From assembly GCF_004208535.1 (NCBI RefSeq), contig NZ_SGIS01000005.1, positions 1 to 39,185 on the forward strand: a DNA stretch of 39,185 nt, in the 5' to 3' direction. The position numbers were made by a program, and so were the translations under genes. Below are positions 1 through 8,286 of this stretch, in pieces. Below the pieces are notes generated by a model. That model was given only the letters and a program-made list of their open reading frames with translations. It made no database searches and had not been told where the DNA came from. Origin of the DNA: Sphingomonas populi (lineage in GTDB: Bacteria; Pseudomonadota; Alphaproteobacteria; Sphingomonadales; Sphingomonadaceae). Every line of letters begins with the position of its first letter. Within the stretch, counting starts at the first letter, position 1.

Positions 1-27
1 CGGCCCCGGCCTGCGCCGGGGCGACGG
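1..27. repeat. Half copy of GC-rich palindromic repeat (family A)
   Basis: A GC-rich arm (GGCCCCGGCCTGCGCCGGGG) followed by CGACGG lies at the left edge, just past the pdxJ stop. It matches one arm of the full inverted repeat at 10739-10826 apart from a single base, so it is probably half of another copy cut by the window edge. Confidence 0.7.
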
Positions 28-37
28 TGATCGCCAA

Positions 38-766
38 TCACCGCGCCGCGTCCATCGCGTCGCGCATCCGCTTCACGCTCTCGGCCAGCCCGAGGAAAAT
101 CGCCTCGCCGATCAGGAAATGGCCGATGTTGAGCTCGCGCACCTGCGGGATCGCGGCGATCGGTGCGACATTGTCATAGGTCAGCCCGTGGCCGGCGTGG
201 ACCTCGATGCCGTTCTTCGCCGCCAGCGCCGCCGCGTCGGCGATCCGCCGCAACTCCTCCGCCTGATCCGCGCCCGACAGCTCGCAATAGCGGCCGGTAT
301 GCAGTTCGACGACCGGCGCGCCGAGCCGCACCGCCGCGTCGATCTGCGCGGCCGAGGGTTCGATGAACAACGACACGCGGATGCCCGCCCCCGTCAGGTC
401 GGCGACGAGCGGCGCGAGATGGGCGAACTGCCCCGCCGCGTCCAGCCCGCCCTCGGTGGTGCGCTCCTCGCGCTTTTCGGGGACGATGCAGGCGGCGTGC
501 GGGCGATGTTTCAGCGCGATGCCGCGCATCTCATCGGTCGCTGCCATTTCGAAGTTGAGCGGGATCGTCAGCTCGGCCGACAGCCGAGCGATATCGTCGT
601 CGGTGATGTGGCGCCGGTCCTCGCGCAGATGCGCGGTGATGCCGTCCGCGCCAGCCTCGGCGGCGACCAGCGCCGCGCGCACCGGATCGGGATAGCCCGC
701 GCCACGCGCATTGCGCACCGTCGCGACATGATCGATGTTGACGCCGAGGCGGAGTGTGTTGGTCAC
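38..766 (-). CDS. pdxJ: Pyridoxine 5'-phosphate synthase
   Basis: PdxJ condenses 1-deoxyxylulose 5-phosphate with 3-amino-2-oxopropyl phosphate to form pyridoxine 5'-phosphate, the last step of DXP-dependent vitamin B6 synthesis in the cytosol. The 242-residue product has the family's usual length. It begins [18 protein letters not shown] and carries the internal signatures [24 protein letters not shown] and VHAGHGL, ending with an [12 protein letters not shown] barrel segment. The GTG at 764-766 is chosen because the family motif starts five residues later; further upstream the frame only reads through a palindromic repeat. It follows pyrE on the same strand, 103 bases away, so the two are probably co-transcribed. 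A purine run (GGAAAGG) lies about 12 bases before the start. Confidence 0.95.
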   Translation of the reverse strand: MTNTLRLGVNIDHVATVRNARGAGYPDPVRAALVAAEAGADGITAHLREDRRHITDDDIARLSAELTIPLNFEMAATDEMRGIALKHRPHAACIVPEKREERTTEGGLDAAGQFAHLAPLVADLTGAGIRVSLFIEPSAAQIDAAVRLGAPVVELHTGRYCELSGADQAEELRRIADAAALAAKNGIEVHAGHGLTYDNVAPIAAIPQVRELNIGHFLIGEAIFLGLAESVKRMRDAMDAAR

Positions 767-781
767 GCGGGCGCACCCTTT

Positions 782-852
782 CCGTTCGTGCCGAGCGAAG
801 TCGAGGCACCTGCGTTCCGGGCCTGTCCCTCGACTTCGCTCGGGACGAACGG
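782..852. repeat. Inverted repeat between pyrE and pdxJ (family D)
   Basis: Two 25-base arms (782-806 and 828-852) are inverted copies with one mismatch, separated by 21 bases. The left arm begins CCGTTCGTGCCGAGCGAAG. The same element recurs at 13712-13782, and a compact relative is at 23214-23249. It lies inside the likely pyrE-pdxJ transcript, where it would fold into a long hairpin just before the pdxJ ribosome-binding region. Confidence 0.9.
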
Positions 853-869
853 GGCGGGGGTGGCGACCG

Positions 870-1454
870 TCACGCCGCCGCCCGGCTGCCGGGCTTGATC
901 GCCCGGATCGCCGCAAGCTCTGGCGGCAGCGCATCGGCGGCATAGGTTGGCACGTCGATGCGGACCAGCGGGAAGAACGGCACGCCGAGATCAGCGGTCC
1001 CGTTCGAGCGATCGACCAGCGATCCCGCCGCCACGGTCACGCCGCCCGCGCGCCCGATCGCCGCGATCGCCTCGCGCGAGGACAGGCCGGTCGTGACCAC
1101 GTCCTCCATCATCAGCACGCGCGTGCCGGGCGCGAGGCGGAAGCCCCGGCGCAGTTCGAACACGCCCTCGGGCCGTTCCAGGAACATCGCCTCGACGCCG
1201 AGCGCGCGGCCCATCTCGTGCCCCGCGATCACCCCGCCCATCGCCGGCGATACGACCGCCTGAATGCTGTCGCGAATCTCCGCCGGCAAGCTGGCGGCGA
1301 GCGCCTCGGCCAGCCGCGCGCCGCGACGCGGGTCCATCAGCACGCGCGCGCATTGCAGGTAGCGCGGGCTGCGCAGCCCCGAGGACAGGATGAAATGCCC
1401 TTCGAGCAACGCGTCGGCGGCGCGGAATTCGGCAAGGACTTGGTCTTCGGTCAT
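870..1454 (-). CDS. pyrE: Orotate phosphoribosyltransferase
   Basis: PyrE transfers the phosphoribosyl group of PRPP to orotate, giving orotidine monophosphate in de novo pyrimidine synthesis. The 194-residue product has the type I fold signatures: an N-terminal [16 protein letters not shown] segment, a [14 protein letters not shown] loop, and the PRPP-binding motif [14 protein letters not shown], with acidic residues followed by TTG. The ATG at 1452-1454 gives [17 protein letters not shown], which fits the family start; an in-frame TTG ten codons upstream is possible but has no better ribosome-binding site. It heads a minus-strand unit with pdxJ and is divergent from the cytochrome oxidase operon. 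Confidence 0.94.
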   Translation of the reverse strand: MTEDQVLAEFRAADALLEGHFILSSGLRSPRYLQCARVLMDPRRGARLAEALAASLPAEIRDSIQAVVSPAMGGVIAGHEMGRALGVEAMFLERPEGVFELRRGFRLAPGTRVLMMEDVVTTGLSSREAIAAIGRAGGVTVAAGSLVDRSNGTADLGVPFFPLVRIDVPTYAADALPPELAAIRAIKPGSRAAA

Positions 1455-1667
1455 CGGCGCTGGCTCGGCAGGTTGGGCGGACAAGGTGCGCCTGATTAGG
1501 AGGCGTGTCGCTCGGGCGCAACGCCGGGGACGTGCGGCATCGCCAAATAAACACGGCTTCGTGCTTGAGGGCGGCGGGTCGCTTGCGTATAGGTCGGAAA
1601 AATTGGGCGTAATCTCGCCCGGCGTCGTAGCAGGACTCGGCGTATTCTACAGGGGCGAGGATACGGG

Positions 1668-2765
1668 ATGCGGATCATGGGCTTGAAGGGCATCGTACTT
1701 GCGGCGGGCCTCGCGCTTGCCGGCTTGGGGCAGGCTGTGGCCGCCCCCGCCGCGCCGCCGGCAGCGCCCGCTGTGGCGGCTGCTCCTGCCAAGGCCGATC
1801 CGATGCTCGCGATGGACGGCGCGCCCGCGATGCTGCCGGTCGCCGGAATCGGCATGCCGGTCGACGGCAAGGTCACGATCCAGCCGCAGGTGACGCCGAA
1901 TGGCCGTCGCGCCTTGTGGTTCCATGACGTCATCCTGTTCCCGCTCATCACGATCATCTGCGTGTTCGTGCTGCTCCTGCTCGCCTGGGTGGTGGTGCGC
2001 TATCGCCGCGCCGCGCAGCCGGTGGCGACCAAGACCTCGCACAACACCATCCTCGAAGTGTTGTGGACCGGGTTGCCGGTGCTGATCCTGCTCGGCATCG
2101 CTTTGCCGTCGATCGGCCTGCTCAACGCGCAGTACAAGCCCGCGCCAGACAATGCCGTGACGCTCAAGGCGATCGGCAACCAATGGTATTGGTCGTATCA
2201 ATATCCCGACAATGGCGGGTTCGAGATCACGGCCAACATGCTGAAAGAGCCGAAGGAAGTCGGCAAGGGCGAGCGCGCCCGCACCGATGCCGACGGCCCG
2301 CGCCTGCTCGCCACCGACAACCGCGTTGTGCTGCCGTACGGCGTGCCGATCCGCCTCATCACCACCTCGAACGACGTGATCCATAGCTGGGCGATCCCCG
2401 CGTTCTGGATCAAGCTCGATGCGGTGCCGGGGCGCCTCAACGAGACCAGCTTCACGATCGAGAAGCCCGGCGTCTATTTCGGCGTCTGCTCCGAACTGTG
2501 CGGCGCGCGCCACGGCTATATGCCGATCACGGTCGAGGCGGTGTCGCCAGCCGTATTCGCGCAGTGGGTGAAGGCGAAGGGCGGCACGATGCCGACCGGC
2601 AAGCCCGCCGCCGCGATCGCCGCCGCGCAGCCGTTGCCCGAAACGGGCGCTGCGTTCGAAGCGGGCAATTCGACTGCACCCGTCGATAATGCGACGGAGC
2701 AAGCTCCTACAGTCACTCAAGGCGCGACGGCCAATCCCGCCGGCGCCGGCAATGCGGGACAATAA
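1668..2765 (+). CDS. coxB: Cytochrome c oxidase subunit II
   Basis: This is the CuA-bearing subunit of the aa3-type terminal oxidase, which accepts electrons from cytochrome c on the periplasmic side. The 365-residue product starts with a signal-like hydrophobic stretch and an Ala/Pro-rich spacer. Two transmembrane helices follow (about 85-110 and 128-145), then a cupredoxin domain. The CuA ligands are visible as H239 (in VIHSWAIP), C274, E276, C278, H282 and M285 (in CSELCGARHGYMP). The aromatic motif QWYWSYQYP precedes them. The Ala/Thr-rich tail after about residue 310 is longer than in a minimal subunit II. An alternative ATG lies three codons in. Only three bases separate it from ctaD. 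Confidence 0.96.
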   Translation: MRIMGLKGIVLAAGLALAGLGQAVAAPAAPPAAPAVAAAPAKADPMLAMDGAPAMLPVAGIGMPVDGKVTIQPQVTPNGRRALWFHDVILFPLITIICVFVLLLLAWVVVRYRRAAQPVATKTSHNTILEVLWTGLPVLILLGIALPSIGLLNAQYKPAPDNAVTLKAIGNQWYWSYQYPDNGGFEITANMLKEPKEVGKGERARTDADGPRLLATDNRVVLPYGVPIRLITTSNDVIHSWAIPAFWIKLDAVPGRLNETSFTIEKPGVYFGVCSELCGARHGYMPITVEAVSPAVFAQWVKAKGGTMPTGKPAAAIAAAQPLPETGAAFEAGNSTAPVDNATEQAPTVTQGATANPAGAGNAGQ

Positions 2766-2768
2766 GGC

Positions 2769-4460
2769 ATGACCGACACCGCGCTCCATCCGTCCGCCTT
2801 CGAGGCGCATGGCGACCACGGCCACGGCCACGCGCATCATGACGCGGACCACAAGCCCGCCTTCTTCGCGCGTTGGTTCATGTCGACCAACCACAAGGAC
2901 ATCGGCACGCTCTACCTGCTCTTCGCGATTTGCGCGGGGATCATCGGTGGCGGGATTTCGGGGCTGATGCGCGCCGAACTGTCGCAGCCGGGTATCCAGT
3001 ATCTCAACTATTGGGCGGCGTGGCTGCCCGGCGGCGAACAGGGCCTCGACCATTCGCTGCACCTGTGGAACGTGCTCATCACCGCGCACGGCCTCATCAT
3101 GGTGTTCTTCATGGTGATGCCCGCGATGATCGGCGGGTTCGGCAACTGGTTCGTGCCGATCATGATCGGCGCGCCCGACATGGCGTTCCCGCGCATGAAC
3201 AACATCAGCTTCTGGCTGCTGATCCCCTCGTTCACGCTGCTGCTCGCCTCGCCGTTCTTCGGCGGCGCCGGCACCGGCTGGACCGTGTATGCGCCGCTCT
3301 CCACTTATGGCGAGCCGGGGCCGAGCGTCGACATGGCGATCCTGTCGCTGCATCTCGCCGGTGCGTCGTCGATCCTCGGCGCGATCAACTTCATCACCAC
3401 CATCTTCAACATGCGCGCGCCGGGCATGACGCTGCACAAGATGCCGCTGTTCGTCTGGTCGGTGCTGGTGACGGCGTTCCTGCTGCTGCTGTCGCTGCCC
3501 GTGCTCGCCGCCGCCATCACGATGCTGCTGACCGACCGCAATTTCGGCACGACCTTCTTCGATCCCGCCGGCGGCGGTGATCCGATCCTGTACCAGCATC
3601 TGTTCTGGTTCTTCGGCCACCCCGAAGTGTACATCATGATCCTGCCGGGCTTCGGCATCGTCAGCCATGTCATCTCGACCTTCTCGAAGAAGCCGATCTT
3701 CGGCTATCTCGGCATGGCCTATGCGATGGTGGCGATCGGCGTGGTCGGCTTCGTGGTGTGGGCGCACCACATGTTCACCACCGGCCTCAGCGTGAACACC
3801 AAGATGTACTTCACCGCCGCGACGATGGTGATCGCGGTGCCGACCGGCATCAAGATCTTCTCATGGATCGCGACGATGTGGGGCGGTTCGCTCACCTTCA
3901 AGACGCCGATGCTGTGGGCGATCGGCTTCATCTTCATGTTCACCGTCGGCGGCGTGACCGGCGTGGTGCTCGCCAACGGCGGCATCGACGATTACATGCA
4001 GGACAGCTATTACGTCGTCGCGCACTTCCACTACGTGCTGTCGCTCGGCGCGGTGTTCTCGCTGTTCGCGGGCTTCTATTACTGGTTCCCCAAGATGTCG
4101 GGGCGGATGTACAACGAAGCGCTCGGCCAGGTGCATTTCTACATTTTCTTCATCGGCGTGAACATGCTGTTCTTCCCGATGCACTTCCTGGGGCTGCAGA
4201 ACATGCAGCGCCGCGTGCCGGATTACACCGATGCGCTCCAATATTGGAACCACTTCGCCACGATCGGCTATATGGTCATGGCGTTCTCGATGATCTTCTT
4301 CTTCGTCAACATCATCTGGTCGCTGTTCGCGGGCAAGCCGGCGGGTGACAGCCCGTGGGGCGAGGGTGCGACGACGCTCGAATGGACGCTGTCGAGCCCG
4401 CCGCCCTACCACCAGTTCGAGACGCTGCCGGTGATCGACGGCGGCGATGGCCATCACTGA
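2769..4460 (+). CDS. ctaD: Cytochrome c oxidase subunit I
   Basis: CtaD is the catalytic subunit of the proton-pumping heme-copper oxidase, holding heme a, heme a3 and CuB in twelve membrane helices. The 563-residue product shows all metal ligands: H107 (AHGLIM) and H421 for heme a, H419 for heme a3 (AHFHYV), and H284, H333 and H334 for CuB. Y288 in HPEVY is the residue cross-linked to histidine. The proton-channel signature [20 protein letters not shown] is also present. The N-terminus has a His-rich stretch ([15 protein letters not shown]), common in this group. It is directly downstream of coxB and upstream of ctaB. Confidence 0.98.
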   Translation: MTDTALHPSAFEAHGDHGHGHAHHDADHKPAFFARWFMSTNHKDIGTLYLLFAICAGIIGGGISGLMRAELSQPGIQYLNYWAAWLPGGEQGLDHSLHLWNVLITAHGLIMVFFMVMPAMIGGFGNWFVPIMIGAPDMAFPRMNNISFWLLIPSFTLLLASPFFGGAGTGWTVYAPLSTYGEPGPSVDMAILSLHLAGASSILGAINFITTIFNMRAPGMTLHKMPLFVWSVLVTAFLLLLSLPVLAAAITMLLTDRNFGTTFFDPAGGGDPILYQHLFWFFGHPEVYIMILPGFGIVSHVISTFSKKPIFGYLGMAYAMVAIGVVGFVVWAHHMFTTGLSVNTKMYFTAATMVIAVPTGIKIFSWIATMWGGSLTFKTPMLWAIGFIFMFTVGGVTGVVLANGGIDDYMQDSYYVVAHFHYVLSLGAVFSLFAGFYYWFPKMSGRMYNEALGQVHFYIFFIGVNMLFFPMHFLGLQNMQRRVPDYTDALQYWNHFATIGYMVMAFSMIFFFVNIIWSLFAGKPAGDSPWGEGATTLEWTLSSPPPYHQFETLPVIDGGDGHH

Positions 4461-4469
4461 CATGGGTAC

Positions 4470-4498
4470 GGCCGCGATCGTTTCGGGTCGCGGCCTTT
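4470..4498 (+). terminator. Possible hairpin terminator or attenuator after ctaD
   Basis: GGCCGCGA (4470-4477) pairs perfectly with TCGCGGCC (4488-4495) over a ten-base loop, followed by TTT. It sits between ctaD and ctaB in the cox operon. The short T tract suggests partial termination or mRNA end protection that would favour coxB-ctaD over the assembly genes. Confidence 0.45.
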
Positions 4499-4535
4499 CC
4501 GCAAAGGTCGCGCGCCTGTATGGCGCGGTTCCATC

Positions 4536-5441
4536 ATGACCGTCACCACCGCACCTTCCCCCATCGTCCCGGCGCACGCGCGCGATTTCCTCGCGCTCAC
4601 CAAGCCGCGCGTGATGAGCCTCGTCGTCTTCACCGGCCTGTGCGGGATGCTCGCCGCGCCGGTGCGGATCGATCCCGTGATCGGCTTCACCGCGATCCTG
4701 TGCATCGCGCTCGGCGCGGGCGCGGCCGGCGCGCTCAACCAATGGTATGAGGCCGATCTCGACGCCAAGATGCGCCGCACCGAACGCCGCCCGCTCCCCG
4801 CCGGACGCATGGACCGCGAGACCGCGCTCCAGTTCGGCGTCGGCCTGTCGGCGTTCTCGGTGATCCTGATGGGGCTGGCGGTGAATCTCGTCGCCGCCGC
4901 GATCCTGGCCGTGTCGATCCTGTTCTACGTGCTGGTCTATACCGTCTGGCTCAAGCGCCGCACCCCGCAGAACATCGTCATCGGCGGCGCCGCCGGCGCG
5001 TTCCCGCCGCTGATCGGCTGGGCTGCCGCGACCGGCGGCGTGGCGCCGCTGCCGCTGCTGCTGTTCGCGCTCGTCTTCCTGTGGACGCCGCCGCATTTCT
5101 GGGCACTCGCGCTGTTCATGCGCAGCGATTACGGCGCGGCGGGCATCCCGATGCTGCCGGTGGTGGCGGGCGAGCGCGTCACCCGGCGGCAGATCGGCCT
5201 GTACACGATCCCGATGGCGCTGACCGCACTCGCGCCCTGGGCCTTGGGGCTGAGCGGCATGCTTTATGGCGCGGTGGCGCTGGTCACGACCGGGGTGTTC
5301 GCCGGGCTTGTCGTGCATGTCGCGACGCGCACCACTGGCCCCGACGACCGGATGGTGCCGGAGAAGCGGCTGTTCGCCTGGTCGATCCTGTATCTGTTCA
5401 TCATCTTCGGCGCGGTCGTCGCCGACAAGTGGCTCGCCTGA
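4536..5441 (+). CDS. ctaB: Protoheme IX farnesyltransferase (heme O synthase)
   Basis: CtaB adds a farnesyl group to heme B to make heme O, the precursor of the heme A used by this oxidase. The 301-residue polytopic membrane protein belongs to the UbiA prenyltransferase superfamily. The two Asp-rich prenyl-diphosphate motifs appear as [20 protein letters not shown] and [12 protein letters not shown], and the typical N-terminus [19 protein letters not shown] is present. Its stop overlaps the start of the next small gene (TGATG), indicating translational coupling. Confidence 0.96.
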   Translation: MTVTTAPSPIVPAHARDFLALTKPRVMSLVVFTGLCGMLAAPVRIDPVIGFTAILCIALGAGAAGALNQWYEADLDAKMRRTERRPLPAGRMDRETALQFGVGLSAFSVILMGLAVNLVAAAILAVSILFYVLVYTVWLKRRTPQNIVIGGAAGAFPPLIGWAAATGGVAPLPLLLFALVFLWTPPHFWALALFMRSDYGAAGIPMLPVVAGERVTRRQIGLYTIPMALTALAPWALGLSGMLYGAVALVTTGVFAGLVVHVATRTTGPDDRMVPEKRLFAWSILYLFIIFGAVVADKWLA

Positions 5442-5575
5442 TGGCCAAGCGCGATGACGAGATCCGCGCGCGGCAACGCTCGCGCGCGCTGGTGCTGGGG
5501 CTGATCCTCGGCGCGTTCGTGGTGCTGGTGTTCGCGATCACCATCGCCAAGATCAAGGCGGGGATGGCACATTGA
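5441..5575 (+). CDS. Small single-span membrane protein of the cox operon (CoxF-like)
   Basis: A 44-residue reading frame begins in the TGATG overlap with ctaB and ends overlapping the ctaG start. It has a charged N-terminus ([15 protein letters not shown]) and one transmembrane segment (about residues 17-37), ending KIKAGMAH. Small proteins of this size and position, between ctaB and ctaG, are common in alphaproteobacterial cox operons and are often labelled CoxF or cytochrome oxidase assembly proteins. No catalytic residue is visible, so a role in assembly or stability of the oxidase is inferred from position only. Confidence 0.8.
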   Translation: MAKRDDEIRARQRSRALVLGLILGAFVVLVFAITIAKIKAGMAH

Positions 5576-6105
5576 GTCCGAAGCTGCGCACCGCATTGCT
5601 GGCGATGATCCCGCTGGTGTTCATGACCGGGCTGGCAAGCGCGAGCGTGCCGCTATACCGGATGTTCTGCCAGGCGACCGGCCTCAACGGCACCACGCAG
5701 CGCGCCAACGCCGCGCCCGGCGCGGTCGATCACACGATTCGCATTGATTTCGACACCAACGTCGCGCCGCACATGGGCTGGAAGTTCGTACCCGAATCGC
5801 CGAGCGACACGGTCGATGTCGGCGCGCGCGACATGGCGTTCTTCACCGCCACCAACACGACCGATCACACCATCACCGGCAGCGCGACCTTCAACGTCAC
5901 GCCGTATCAGGTCGGCAAATATTTCACCAAGATCCAGTGCTTCTGCTTCACCCAGCAGACGCTCAAACCCGGTGAGACCGCACGCATGCCGGTGATCTTC
6001 TTCGTCGATCCCAAGATCCTCGCCGATCCCGATGCGAACGACGTGCAGACGATCACGCTCAGTTACACATTTTACCCGGTGGATTCCACGAAGACCAAAG
6101 GCTAG
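5572..6105 (+). CDS. ctaG: Cytochrome c oxidase assembly protein CtaG (Cox11 family)
   Basis: Cox11/CtaG proteins deliver copper to the CuB site of subunit I from the periplasmic face. The 177-residue product has one N-terminal membrane anchor (about 6-26), a SVPLYRMFCQATG segment, and a beta-sandwich domain with the conserved copper-binding CFCF at residues 123-126, followed by the family's TLKPGE segment. The start is a TTG at 5572-5574 that overlaps the TGA of the preceding 44-residue gene (TTGA). The next in-frame ATG (5605-5607) would cut into the membrane anchor, so the TTG is preferred. Confidence 0.93.
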   Translation: MSPKLRTALLAMIPLVFMTGLASASVPLYRMFCQATGLNGTTQRANAAPGAVDHTIRIDFDTNVAPHMGWKFVPESPSDTVDVGARDMAFFTATNTTDHTITGSATFNVTPYQVGKYFTKIQCFCFTQQTLKPGETARMPVIFFVDPKILADPDANDVQTITLSYTFYPVDSTKTKG

Positions 6106-6139
6106 GGTGCCACCAAACCGATAAACGGGGACGAGAGAG

Positions 6140-7054
6140 ATGGCCGGCGCTAAGAACCACGCATATCATATCCTGCCGCCGGACATCGCGCCGATCATGG
6201 GCGCGTTCGCCGGCGGCGTGATGGCGGTCGGCGGCATTATGTGGATGCACTCGGCGGCGTACGGCGGCGCGGTGTTCTTCCTCGGCGTGGCACTCGTCAT
6301 CGCGACGATGTTCCTGTGGTGGGGCAAGGTTCTCACCGAGGCGCATGCCGGCGACCATACCCCCGTCGTCCAGCTTCACCTGCGCTACGGCATGGTGCTG
6401 TTCATCGCCTCCGAAGTGATGTTCTTCGTCGGCTGGTTCTGGGCGTTCTTCGATTTCTCGCTGTTTCCGCGCCCGCTGATCTACGATGCGGTCAGCCGCA
6501 CCGTCAGCCTCGCCACCGATGCGGCGGCGGCGAACGCGGTGTGGCCGCCCAAGGGGCTGGAGGTGATCGACGCCTTCCGTTTCCCGCTGCTCAACACGTT
6601 GATTCTGCTGCTGTCTGGCACGACGCTGACGTGGTCGCACCACGCGCTGATCCACAACCAGCGCGGCGGCGCGCTGAAGGGGCTGTGGGGGCTGATCGGC
6701 GTCGGCGAGCATGACAGCGTAAAAAAGGGGCTGTGGCTGACGATCGTGCTCGGCCTGATCTTCAGCTCGATCCAGGCCTATGAATATTCGGAGGCACCGT
6801 TCCCGTTCAAGGGGATCAATTACACCTCGGCGTTCTTCATGGCGACCGGGTTCCACGGCTTCCACGTCATCATCGGCACGATCTTCCTGATCGTGAATCT
6901 CGTGCGCGTCTATCGCGGCGATTTCACTCCGCGCCAGCATTTCGGCTTCGAGGCAGCGGCCTGGTATTGGCATTTCGTCGACGTGGTGTGGCTGTTCCTG
7001 TTCGCGGCCATCTATGTGTGGGGCGGCTGGGGAGCGCCGGTCCACGCAGGTTGA
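6140..7054 (+). CDS. ctaE: Cytochrome c oxidase subunit III
   Basis: Subunit III is the third core subunit of the aa3 oxidase; it has seven membrane helices and stabilises proton uptake by subunit I. The 304-residue product shows the diagnostic N-terminus KNHAYHILPPD, the segment LRYGMVLFIASEVMFFVGWF, the TLTWSHHALIH helix and the C-terminal ATGFHGFHVIIGT and WYWHFVDVVWLFLF motifs. The start has a GAGAGAG purine run six bases upstream. It lies 34 bases after ctaG and 10 bases before the DUF983 gene. The gene is also known as coxC. Confidence 0.97.
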   Translation: MAGAKNHAYHILPPDIAPIMGAFAGGVMAVGGIMWMHSAAYGGAVFFLGVALVIATMFLWWGKVLTEAHAGDHTPVVQLHLRYGMVLFIASEVMFFVGWFWAFFDFSLFPRPLIYDAVSRTVSLATDAAAANAVWPPKGLEVIDAFRFPLLNTLILLLSGTTLTWSHHALIHNQRGGALKGLWGLIGVGEHDSVKKGLWLTIVLGLIFSSIQAYEYSEAPFPFKGINYTSAFFMATGFHGFHVIIGTIFLIVNLVRVYRGDFTPRQHFGFEAAAWYWHFVDVVWLFLFAAIYVWGGWGAPVHAG

Positions 7055-7064
7055 GCGTGCGCTG

Positions 7065-7475
7065 GTGACGGCTCCCGATCCCGTGGCGCCGACACCGCCC
7101 AGTTCTACGCCGCCCACGACACCGCCGAGTCTCGTCGAGGCTTCGCTGAAGGGGCTGTGCCCGCGCTGTGGTTCGCCGACTTTGTTCAACGGCTGGACTG
7201 CCTTCGCCGATCGCTGCCGTGTGTGCGGGCTCGATATCGCGGGCTTCAATGTCGGTGACGGGCCGGCGGCGTTCCTGATCCTGATCCTCGGCGCGATCGT
7301 CGTCGGGCTGGCGATCTGGCTGCAACTCACGCTCGCGCCGCCGTTCTGGCTGCAGGCGTTGATCTGGATTCCGGTCACGCTCGGCGGCACGATGTGGTCG
7401 CTGCGCATCACCAAGGCGGCGCTGCTCGTCAGCGAATATCGCAACGCCGCGCGCGAGGGGCGAATCGCGCCTTGA
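7065..7475 (+). CDS. DUF983 family zinc-ribbon membrane protein
   Basis: This 136-residue protein has an N-terminal Pro/Thr-rich stretch, then a double CxxC zinc ribbon (CPRCGS and CRVCGLD, about residues 29-53), then two transmembrane helices (about 63-84 and 90-110). This is the DUF983 layout. The gene regularly lies in alphaproteobacterial cytochrome oxidase operons, suggesting an oxidase-related role, but no biochemical activity can be assigned. The GTG at 7065 is chosen because it follows the coxC stop closely; an upstream frame exists but would overlap coxC. Its TGA stop overlaps the TTG start of the SURF1 gene. Confidence 0.85.
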   Translation: MTAPDPVAPTPPSSTPPTTPPSLVEASLKGLCPRCGSPTLFNGWTAFADRCRVCGLDIAGFNVGDGPAAFLILILGAIVVGLAIWLQLTLAPPFWLQALIWIPVTLGGTMWSLRITKAALLVSEYRNAAREGRIAP

Positions 7476-8083
7476 AGCGACGCGTTCCGATCATCGCCAC
7501 GCTGCTCGTCGCGCTCGCCGTCGCGGCGATGATCGGGCTGGGCGTGTGGCAACTCCAGCGCAGGGCCGAGAAGGAAGCGCTGCTCGCCCGACTGGCGGTG
7601 AACCGAGACCTGCCCGCGATCACTTTCCCGCGCGTGCCGCTCGGCGATGACCTGCTGTTCCGGCGCGCGGGCGCCCTCTGCCTGCAACCGGCGGGCTGGA
7701 GCAGCGAAGGCGGGCATGACGCGCGTGGCAAGCCCGGCTGGCGCCAGATCGCGCATTGCCGCACCGGCGCGGAAGGCCCGGGCTTCGCGGTGCAGATCGG
7801 CGTGAGCGGTGCGCCCAACACCAAACCGACATGGCGCGGCGGCAGGGTGGAGGGCTATCTCGCGTATGCGCCCGATCACCAGCCGCTGATCGCGGGGCTG
7901 TTCGGCCGCGTGCCCCGGACGCTGATCATCGTCGCCGATCCGCCGCTCGCCGGACTGGCGGCGAACCCGCCGGCCGATCTGTCGTCGGTGCCCAACAACC
8001 ATCTCGCCTATGCGGTGCAGTGGTTCGTGTTCGCGGGGATCGCGGCGATCATTTATGCGCTGGCGTTGCGGAAGCGGGGCTGA
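7472..8083 (+). CDS. SURF1 family cytochrome oxidase biogenesis protein
   Basis: SURF1/Shy1 proteins help insert heme A into subunit I. The 203-residue product has the family layout: a first membrane helix (about 6-25, with the GLGVWQLQRRAEK motif right after it), a periplasmic domain, and a second membrane helix near the C-terminus preceded by VPNNHLAYAVQWF, the conserved NNH-YA-QW signature. The start is a TTG overlapping the DUF983 stop (TTGA), the same arrangement as at the ctaG start. It is the last oxidase gene in the operon and is shorter than the typical 230-250 residues. Confidence 0.92.
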   Translation: MKRRVPIIATLLVALAVAAMIGLGVWQLQRRAEKEALLARLAVNRDLPAITFPRVPLGDDLLFRRAGALCLQPAGWSSEGGHDARGKPGWRQIAHCRTGAEGPGFAVQIGVSGAPNTKPTWRGGRVEGYLAYAPDHQPLIAGLFGRVPRTLIIVADPPLAGLAANPPADLSSVPNNHLAYAVQWFVFAGIAAIIYALALRKRG

Positions 8084-8093
8084 CCACCGCCAT

Positions 8094-8175
8094 CGTCACC
8101 CCAGCGCAAGCTGGGGTCTTTCGCGGCTCTTGTCACGCGCTGTTCCGAAAGACCCCAGCTTGCGCTGGGGTCACG
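8094..8175. repeat. Inverted repeat between SURF1 and thrC (family B)
   Basis: Two 29-base arms (8094-8122 and 8147-8175) are inverted with a single mismatch around a 24-base loop. Each contains the smaller palindrome CCCCAGCGCAAGCTGGGG. A second copy with the same core is at 18592-18676 in the pheS-pheT gap. The long hairpin after the SURF1 stop may end or stabilise the cox transcript. Confidence 0.9.
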
Positions 8176-8208
8176 TCTAACGGGCGGCTGGGGCACCTGC
8201 TTCCAAAG

Positions 8209-8223
8209 GCTCAGCACGAACGG
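8209..8223. repeat. Half copy of family D repeat
   Basis: GCTCAGCACGAACGG is the reverse complement of the CCGTTCGTGCTGAGC arm found in sphingomonad-type repeats here (compare 16761-16775 and 23214-23225). No partner arm is visible nearby, so it looks like a solitary or decayed arm. Confidence 0.5.
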
Positions 8224-8286
8224 AGGGCAGGACGCCGCGAACGGCAGGTTGCGATGAACCGCACACGTCGCTAACCCGACCGGCCT

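Noticed and set aside
1647..3770. A 707-codon open frame on the minus strand opposite coxB and ctaD, rich in His, Arg, Asp and Glu
   Set aside because: Antisense frames stay open in very GC-rich coding DNA. The plus strand has unmistakable oxidase subunits, and the antisense product has the low-complexity composition typical of such shadows.
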